Part shown: positions 10,501 through 16,500 of the stretch, one piece after another | Numbering within the stretch: the stretch's first letter is position 1 | Layout: every line of letters starts with the position of its first letter | Source of the DNA: JAKORR01 sp964608495 | GTDB lineage: Bacteria; Armatimonadota; Zipacnadia; Zipacnadales; FEN-943 | Length of the DNA stretch: 32,199 bases | Direction of reading: 5' to 3' | Assembly (NCBI GenBank): GCA_964608495.1 | Contig: CAZSOQ010000031.1 | Location: forward strand, 1-32,199 | Made by a program: the position numbers and the translations under genes | Notes under the pieces: generated by a model | What the model saw: the letters and a program-made list of their open reading frames with translations, nothing else | The model's database searches: none | What the model was told of the DNA's origin: nothing

Positions 10501-11039
10501 TTCGTCGCTGCGGTCGCGCCCCGCCCGGCCGTTGTGGCCGCGGTCGTAGCCACCTGGCCGCCCGCGCCGAACCACGCCGGGGCGACCACCAGGCCGGAAT
10601 CACGCAGGTTCCGCATGGCCCTGAGGGCACCCGTCCAGCCCTTCGCCCTGGCGGCACGCTCGAACACCCGCCAGAAGGCCAGGCCCTCGGGCGACGAAGC
10701 GGGCACAGCCCGACCCGTCCCCAGGAACCGCACCGATTCCTTGCCGGCCTTCGTCCCGTCTACCTCGATGAAGTCCAGCGTCGCACCAGGCGGGATGTCG
10801 AACCGGTCCACGATCCGCTGCCCGTCGTTGAGAAGCGCCGCCCGGTGCATCTCGCTCACGGCGTCCCTGCGCGATAGCCCCATATTCTCCTGCAGGAAGC
10901 TCAGCGCGTACTCGGTCTGCGGCCCGAGGCCAATCTCCCCGGGCGCTACCGGCGCCTCCCTGCTGAGTATCCACCCGCAGGATACGAGTATTAGGGCGGC
11001 AAATGATGTCAGGCCTAGTACGATCTTTGCCGTGCGCAT
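2184..11039 (-). CDS. Giant lipoprotein with M6-type metalloprotease domain, Ig-like/FN3 domains and FlgD-like C-terminus
   Basis: The product has 2951 residues. The start is the ATG at 11039, not the one 33 codons upstream, because GAGGTG lies 8 nt before it and it opens a lipoprotein signal (LVSC lipobox, Cys21). Residues ~30-150 look like a propeptide. The M6-like catalytic region (~150-900) contains HEMGHTFGFGD at 715-725, matching HExxHxxGxxD with zinc ligands H715, H719 and D725 and catalytic E716. Downstream are segments with Ca-binding-like acidic loops (VDNGDGNFD ~1060, LDTNQNGALE ~1245), an FN3-like domain (~1680-1790), about four Big_5-like Ig domains (~1805-2260), three carboxypeptidase-regulatory-like domains (~2270-2525), a module shared with the neighbouring giant (~2530-2870) and a FlgD-like Ig domain (~2880-2951). 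Immune inhibitor A-type M6 proteases are known as secreted enzymes; here lipidation predicts surface attachment. The substrate is unknown. Confidence 0.88.
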   Translation of the reverse strand: MRTAKIVLGLTSFAALILVSCGWILSREAPVAPGEIGLGPQTEYALSFLQENMGLSRRDAVSEMHRAALLNDGQRIVDRFDIPPGATLDFIEVDGTKAGKESVRFLGTGRAVPASSPEGLAFWRVFERAARAKGWTGALRAMRNLRDSGLVVAPAWFGAGGQVATTAATTAGRGATAATNIRVAVICARFPAWRDRAPLGDGNGSRGSPDLYYEFDPQGRQRHVDPSVDPGNPLTWPGTVDWYIDSPGGRMPAAGGEPLGTQAQWDDEHPARVPNAADGPTTPKLQDYWYRHVFDLNFTGGMAPPGMGGWASSLHNYYWSNSNGNINITGAPTDVYGWIETHHVLDRLPYPSGPDPIYMVQPGTPLIRPSSQIEASDGVTREILRASLTGSKLTILYEDEFLGSSPPWPTLWVRQRDVDNVADDQNGWVRIALSGANTTQIGDPYDRRRWTYAEVDWEFTKIGATSTTDFAIWAGEHWAVETTHGAGYVWRSRKIDPSPAEDPVVGASPPDGAVSPRSAAQDRGCGALPNTLFTQADVALQCGVTPVGAQNPPYTTGNRFKSFDYYCHDHFVNRTRGPYQIEHINHGSSVDDIGGDSEPGGDNRKPRPYPFDCGLPSALGGGDRMQLGYFSFPNNDNAGAHSAGGMRADVNAAMTDAGIQLGSAYNRTVYIFAGDSPSEGGGTYSAPSSWGSIIAHAGGSMVTIGETTGLLTFAHEMGHTFGFGDLYDMDFYTNKLNGQPPNPLYFECPAMGPYSVMAFGGVRVDAYHKIGVGWLSGDKLVALESDRPNSEIPAVEGVLREPIVYKLPANPYYIVDGVPPAAWQEHYLVEYRDVPDAQPAGYFGDQSPKGIYVYHIDNRGVGQIVEGLMKCSIVQADGLNELEVNSTSQGPGSIAGDPFGGPPDLPDANPNFCQWNFRLDDWLGGSSSPRPAPRAYSHGLFNNHGIDGRPQKIGDTEADSFTRVLNIRVSRAMAYADIYVRPAEVVATGGSAWRDIINSDAVPDQLAWQGLQNVSLLKLTLDNRAYTPGDYRYMSMDDVTIQDVRILESGSSPNDPDVARAKIWVDNGDGNFDPASDSLLNWTTVTNQQALFSQLNYEVPLGEARDLFVTYDVGETAQINPKITLGADLPEPRYLMPQAPGTVQERVRNAAQFSFGAARFPIQTAVGEVLEGTDTVFISSSSLAPGYVQPMQQRVPVMRMLMSVDHDRAIVRRLRFRCNPDAGVGHTPTMPQDDVDLAELWLDTNQNGALEPAQDTKLAEAVFSNATDLLFDGLDLTVNAGGPIHLLVSFNIAADVDLAGGAHWLELEIPTWFDNGGTPGVPTDDVYYVRLVDEDGPNNTLYGNPADANDIRDAAHLAAPADAETWKTVAGADVVDAGGAPWKSNDFAVRPPNPPTLSNVTIVPASRHGSKSDVFTLGVTYTSLAGLMPAYVRLVYRHQAWPAATANMVVAMNGVDPTDTNVADGKRYEVQLSATDFVDWGQYRHYFTASDKFTPVYHYDPDGPTAGDPEGSYDETYRAGGPLQKAADANLIEWLVGPILGTPSVLRFTDSAYIEVNQFEEGARLYMELLEPDENANIAVPDTLNVLVESTVTGDQEPVVLTETGNNTGLFHGSILTLGRYHQAPPDNDASGDGVLNVIAGATGQVVQVTYEDKDDWPAAGANDTSVDTATVVDTTAPAQVLPGALALTSGDQGRTIDVEWTAYDEDAQVDVAPDGGYRVYISENTDFTTVAGLTPVADLPPSTWVTGGGVPGTQMYQITSLPNGDPIVPGRTYYVAVTAYDEVPNERTAVTTTAITPADVLGPELVLRVPDDGDTNVPLDQVISVRLQDAGAGMDWSTFTFEVQVTNRGTIRQPRVAVGNWVQPQPPSARDANDQVVTFDPGTVDPAVYPALAAGWTWNDVVDVWLHLADNAGNPLDSHWVFSLPEDRTRPYVDVASQSPANGEADVPFSEPVEFDMADDVSGVDPSTLEVELRIVDVRTGRQRVPWTDITADPGFSVTWTPDYLRGAVLYEPAEEWHWNDQVEVRARAADRAGNVRTAWEKWVFYTLSDLNHLAIINEQPTDTSIDVVRDTNISFHAIDGEEDEESGVDPTTITLTVNGVAIPYASLHIQGNQYDYEVTYNRPTDFEYGQAVQCVATAKDAAGNQVTRTWSFTVVDDTERPQITPMSPKENDSGVGVNTNIVVSITDNETGLVAGSVNVVPYVGGAAVAGSLTKDVQPDGKTINATFDPTASLPYNTTVTVKVWARDNRGNEWDPPFEYTFSTRTARTFMIVGRVTDGAGNAIAAVNVALGGVAQANSQTDGNGYFRFSRLVAGNYTVQPSLTGWSFTPAQRQIDVQQNVDNADFTGVQQTFNMAGTVTSSDGTALPGVTIQVDGQTATTGAQGRWSFQNLTIGEYTVTPSLANYRFDPASRTVQITAATNPNDLLNLDFRAVPFTFSVAGVVTDYEGNRMDAVLVTADGRTAVTSETGRYQLGGIPTGTVQVGAEKQGWSFVWQDAQGVWHAGAQPVTVPPDQTAANFVGYRTFRHAFSTGVHLIGVPATPYDPAAATVFGTDAVARWDPAAAVPGYVTPRLRPGADILNVAPGRGFFVRFTEGADLEVLGIATDPNAAVNTGLVTGWNMQANPFDAQLPFASVQTLSGTVRPFGYVYDPVRRSYLLVAQTPGVGIDRSYMLPWEGIWLRALSTASIRVSPPTQAAAAESVESLQLDLGSGGWWIPVVARAGDRSDECCAVGVMSSGAALALEKPPAMPDAVDVSVEAADGTRLSRSIAVGTQGKHEWDLVVATDVPDADVSVSLPDLSRVPHEMTVTVTDLGTGKTMYARTMSCYRFQVGPSGGSRKLRLTVEPRTEAGLVVSSASARTQGARVVVTYSVSSSCRVQARVLNIAGRPVRVLASDSAATAGVNTLAWDGRNASGSMTPSGLYLVEIEALAENGQRAKTVTQVRYAPVR

Positions 11040-11047
11040 GTAGCTCG

Positions 11048-11053
11048 CACCTC
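11048..11053 (-). promoter_or_regulatory. Shine-Dalgarno site fixing the start of the M6 lipoprotein
   Basis: GAGGTG is read on the minus strand with 8 nt between it and the ATG at 11039. It decides against the longer frame from 11138, whose extra 33 residues (rich in Arg and Gly) would bury the lipoprotein signal peptide. Confidence 0.8.
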
Positions 11054-11099
11054 TTTGGCAGACGTCTCGGCGCTTGCCTGTGTCCCCAACGACACCTCT

Positions 11100-11129
11100 G
11101 GCTTGTGAGCTTCCGCGCTCCACAAGGCC
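11100..11129. repeat. Imperfect inverted repeat between the two giant genes
   Basis: GGCTTGTGAGC and GCTCCACAAGGCC flank a 6-nt loop and pair over 11 positions with two single-base bulges. The hairpin lies 35 nt after the stop of the 2319-residue gene and 60 nt before the ATG of the next. No T-tract follows on the minus strand, so a complete intrinsic terminator is unlikely; partial attenuation, mRNA processing or 3' end protection are possible. Confidence 0.45.
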
Positions 11130-11163
11130 AACCAGCATGTATGCTCTGCGCCCTGCGCGCGGT

Positions 11164-13530
11164 CTACCTGCGGACCGTCACCTGGGCGACCGCGGCCACC
11201 TGCTGGCCGTTCTCCGCCATGGCCACGATCCGCACAATGTACCGGCCCGCCGGCACCGGCGAGCCCTGAGCGTTCCGCAGATCCCAGGCCAGGCTGTTCA
11301 CACCCGCGGCCGCCGCCTGGTCCGTCGCCAGCACCCGCACGGTACGGCCCGCGATGTTCAGCACCTCGGCCTGCACCCTGGCCTGCGCCGACAGACTGAA
11401 GGTCACGACGGCGCGGCTCCCCTCCTGAGTGGCCTGGGCCGACGACACCGCCAGGCAACTGGCGCCCTTGTCCTCGATGATCAGCTCGAGGTGGCGCACC
11501 TGGCCGGGCTCGGCCTGCATCACGTAGCGCCGCTGCGTCCTCATGTAGGTCGCGCGGCCCGTGTCCAGGTCCTTCAGCATTACCGCCTTGTCCGACGGCA
11601 CGTGGGACAGGTCGGGCAGTTCCACGGCCACCTCGTTCGCCCCCGCGGGCGCCACCACACCCAGCTTCCAGGTCATCCGTGGGGATGCCTGGCTCCTCAC
11701 CGCCGCCGACCAGGCCTGACCGTCCTCCTCGACGTACAGGTCCACCATGCCCGCCATGGCGGGTGGGTTCTCCACCTTCATCTCGCCCGCCGCCAGCGTT
11801 CCCACCAGGGTGGCCGCGTCCCGGCTCCCCTGCACCGAGGCTGCTATCGGCACCAGGAAGTCACCGGCCTGCAGCTCCCGCTCCTGCTGCGGCTCGGCAG
11901 AGGCGACCCCGGGCAGTACTCGCAGCGTGGTGGTGTCGAGGCCGTAGATCCAGAAGGCCGCGTTGGTCGGCACCGTGTCCACAATGCCCTGGCCCGGCAC
12001 ACTCGCGACCATCAGGTAGGCGTTGTTCGGCTTGTCATAGATGAAGCCGTAGTTCCGCACCGGCATGCCCGCGGCGATCCCCAGGGCTGACCACAGCATG
12101 GGCCGGCCGAGGGGGTTCGCCAGCATGTTCCAGCCGCGCCACACGTTCATGTCTATCGTTGCGTTCGGGTTCAGCGGCCGGCTCGCGAAGGTAGCCACCA
12201 TGTCATTGGGCGCCAGGATCCAGAAGCCGCGCCCGGGCTCGACGCGCAGAATCTCCGGCAGCGTGCCCGTCGTCCGCGCCGCCACATAGGCGTTCGGCTG
12301 GCTCAGGGCCAGCACCGGATCCCACCGGGCCACCCTCCGGTCGCCCACCTGGAACACGTTCAGCGGGTGATCATCGAGCGGGAAGGCCGGCACACCCACG
12401 AAGTTGTAGTCTCGCCCCAGTGCGATCTGGGTGACCTCCAGGGCCTCGAAGTCCACGCCTGTCGTGTCACCCGACAGGTCCAGCGTGGTCTGCGGCGGCT
12501 GGAAGGCCCACCCCGTCTTCTCGACGCGCACCGTGTACCGCCCCGGAGGCAGGCTGGCGAAGACGTAGGTGCCGGGCTCGGCCGTGTTCGCCGTCTCGAC
12601 AACCGCCCCGGCTTCGTTGAGGACCGTTACGCGGGCGTTCGCCACCGGCGTTCCCAGAGCCGTGGCCACGCGCCCGCTCAGCGAGTACCTGAGCGGCGTG
12701 GCCGTGAAGTTCTGGTTGCTCGCGTCCGCGTTCACCAGGCGCACGTCAAGCGAAGCGGGGGCGAAGGCGTACCCCTGCAGCGTGGGCACCACTGTGTGCG
12801 TGCCCGCCGGCAGGTCAGCCAGCACGTAGCGGCCCTGACCGTCGGTGGTGGCCATCCACGAGCCTGCCGTTATCTGCACGCCGACCAGCCCAGCGCCGCC
12901 GGCGAGCGTGACACGCCCGCGGATGTCGTACCCGGGCAGGGCGACGAAGTCAACGCCGAGCTGGGCCGGAGGCACGTCCACTACCTTGAACTGGGGCGTG
13001 AAGGACCAGTTGGCCAGAGCCGGGCGCACCTCGTACCGCCCATCGGCCAGACCCGTCACCTCGTAGGCGCCGTTAGCGCCCGTGGTGGCCGTAAAGGGCC
13101 CAACCTGCACCTGCACGTTGGCCAACGGCGTCCCGTCGCTCTGGCGCACCGTACCGGCACAGCGATACGTCTGAGCCCCGGCTATCGTGAACTGCCACGT
13201 AGCCGACGTCACGTTCGGATTCGGGTCGCGCCGGTCCTGCGCCGTTACCGCGACCTCCACCGTCGCGAAGTAGGGGAAGTCGGTCTCGGGATCGAACAGC
13301 ACCCCAAGCCTACTGGGCATGGCCGAGGTGTCGAGCGTCTGCGTGCCGAGCACCGGCTGCCAGGCCGTCTGGCCTCGCTCGCGCATCCGGATGGTCACGC
13401 CCAGGTTGGCCTGATCCACTCCGGCGCCCGTGTCCTCGACCGCGAAGGAGATGTTCGTCCTCGGTGAGACGTCCACTTCGTCCTCAGAGGGTTGCCTGTC
13501 CACGATCTGCGGCGGGTTGTCGTCCGTGCT
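11164..13530 (-). repeat. Shared ~790-residue C-terminal tail, copy in the 2319-residue protein
   Basis: This is the counterpart of 2184-4560. The two tails have almost equal length (about 789 and 792 residues) and identical domain order. Each ends in a FlgD-like domain with a P-x-G-x-Y-x-V strand followed by AENGQ. The proteins upstream of the tails are unrelated by eye. Confidence 0.8.
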
Positions 13531-16500
13531 CTGCCGCGGCCCAACCGTGGGTGTGGCCGTGGACTCGTTCGTGCCGTCCCACGCCGTGATCCTGTACCAG
13601 TACTGCTGCCCGTCCACAACGCCCTGGTCGTTGAAGGATGTGGACCCCGCGGGCACGGTGTCCGTTGGCGTGGACGGGAAGCCCGTGGCCGTCTCGGACC
13701 GGTAGATGCGGTACTCGGTCACATCCTGGGCGGAGTCGGGCGCCGTGCTGGCCGGGTCGTCCGGCGACAGGTCCCAGGCCAGATACAGCGTCGCGCCGAG
13801 GCCCGGGTTGCTGACGCGCAGGTTGGCGGGGGGCCGCGGCGCGTTGTTGTCTATCGCCCGCACGGGCCCCGCCTCGTTGCTGTAGACCGACTCCCGGTTG
13901 CCCGCATCTACGGCCGTCACCACGTAGTAGTAGTCCGTATTGTCCTGCGGCTCGTTGCCGTCGCCCGAGTTCGCCTTGTTGTCCTGGTAGGTATACGTCG
14001 AGCGATGCCCGATGTCGTTCAGGTCGAGCTCCTTCAGAGGCTCCGCTCCATAGCCGTTGGGCGCTGTCGCGCGGTAGATGCGGTACATCGCCACGTCGTT
14101 GGCCCCACCGGCGTCGTCAAGGCTCGCGTTCCAGGACAGGTCAATGGAGTTGCCCTCGTCCCTGGGCGTGTCCTTGGCGATCAGCTTCTGTGGCTCTCCC
14201 GGCGGCTCATCAACGACCGGCCCGCGGTTCGAGTCCGGCGACGCGGGGAGCCGGGCCCTGTCCACACCGTCCGACGCCACGAAGAAGTACGTGTGCGGGT
14301 CTCCGGCCACCAGCCCGGAGATGGTGAACTGGAAGGTGGCCCCGTCGGTGTAGTCCTCATCGTTCGGGTCCACCGGCTGCATGTCATAGGGCTGGTGGTC
14401 AATGTAGACCTGGACGTACTCCGGCGGGTTGCCCGTCATCCCCGCGAACTGGTCCGTGTCCTTGTAGATCACCGTGTACGTGAAGGTCGTCTGGCTCGTC
14501 CCATCGTTCGGGTCCAGACCAGGCGGGTTGGTGGGGTCGCTCCCGTTGTCGTTGCCCGGGTACTCCAGCGTCGGCGGAGTATTCGGCCCGACGTTCGGGC
14601 CCGGCGCCGAGTCCGTCGGCGCACTCGTGGCCGGGTCTATCGGTCCTACGAACCGCAGCTTGCCGTCGCCCGGCGGCGGGTTCGGCCACCCGAGCGCCGG
14701 GTAGGTCAGCACGCCGTCGGAGCACTGCGCTCGGAAGACGTGCCGTCCCTGACCCAGCCGCACCTCGGGTGACAGGTAGACGGCGCCGTCGCTGTAGACC
14801 TTGTCGTTGGGGTCGCGCGGCACCATATCGAGGAGCAGGCTCGGCGTCGTTGCGTCCCCGTCCACACCCACGCGAAGCAGCGACGGCGGATCGTCCTCGG
14901 GGTCCACGTAGGTCACATAGAAGGTGAACTCCGTCGCCGTCGTGCCATCGTAGTCCGCCGGGTCCGCTGCTCTCGGCACGAGCCGGAAGTCCGTCAGATG
15001 CGGGGCGCTGTTCCCGATTACCTCCGGCCCGACGAACCACCCACTGCCGGGCAGGAACACCTGCTCGCCCTCGACCTTCACGTTCGGGTCGTCCCGGAAC
15101 AGCCAGCTACCCCAGTCATCCCAGTACTCGAAGAAGTAGCGGTGCACCCCCGATCGAAGCACGACCGTGGTGGCCGTCTCGAACTTGAAGACCGCACCGT
15201 TCGTGTAGTCTGTGTCCGCCGAGTCCACCTGGCTCATCGTGCCTGTGAACCAATCCGCCACTGTGAACTGGTCGTTGGCCACCAGGTTGACGTTCTCGTG
15301 CAGCGCTGTCAGGACGACCTCGTCGCGCGTGTTGGACGCGATCCGGTACTTGGCTCCCGCCAGCAACTGCACCCACTTCCCCGCCAGGGCCGCGTCGGCG
15401 TAGTACTTCCGACCCGTGTTCGGATCGGCACTGTCAGTCTGGTACTGGAAGGTGAACGGGTCGCCCGGCACGCTCCTGACGCGCTTGACCGTGCACGAGC
15501 CCAGGTCGTTGGAGAACAGGTCCAGGTAGATGAGGGGCCGGAAGACCCTGTCACCGCGGCCCTGAGGCGTGCCGATGCCCTGCCACTGGTAGTCGCTGAG
15601 CACCTGCTGATCCAGGTCGCTGTAGGTGACGTAGAAGACGAAGTTCTCGCCCTCGCGGCCCACGGCCGGCGTGACCTGGGGCGCCGAGAGCTGCGGCGGC
15701 TGGTTCACGCGGAACCAGTAGCAGTCGGGGGCAACGCCGGTCTGCGGATCGGGCACGACGCCGATGTCGCCCGGGTCGTCGAGAGTGCCGCCGCCAGGCT
15801 GCTGGTATCTGTCGGGCCGGTTGGGGAAGATGGCCGTGTTCGTCCCGTCGCTGGCGGAGAAGTGGTAGTTGTAGTCCCCCGAGCCGCCACCGCCCGGCAA
15901 CTGGGCAGCAGACAACTGGTAGTAGAACACGCAGCCGTCCGTGTAGTCATTGTCCAGAGGGTAGGCCTTCTGCATCGTGTAGCCGCGGTATGTCCCCGGG
16001 GCGCTGCCGGCGGTGTTGCGCCGCACCCAGAGCTGGATCGAGCCCGGCGCCAGGTTGTCCGACTGCCAGTAAACCACCCGGAAGGTGTACGTAGTTGATC
16101 GCGTCCACTTGCCGCCCACGTAGGGCGTCGAGTAAGTGTCCGGCGTGATGTTGACGAAGTTTGGCATTATGGTGCCGTCGTTGCAGAACCGGATCGGCAC
16201 CGGCCCCAGGTTCGAGCTGCCAGGCCCCGGGTACCGCGCGAAGTTGGTGCCTACCCACCCCGCCTCCACGTTCTGTGGCGGCGGATCCGTTGGCAGCAGC
16301 CGGTCAGGGTAGAAGGGCCTCTCCGGGTCCCAGGGCTCCCCCCTGTCGGCCAGCGGGTTGAAGGGGAAGGGCAGCGAGTTGTACGCGCTCGGCCCAATGG
16401 ATGTCTCGCCCACGCTCGGGCGCATGAATCCGGGCCACGTATCGCTCAGGTTCGGCTCGGGGTCGGCAGCGGTCGGGGCGGTCGGTGTAAGGTCACGCGC

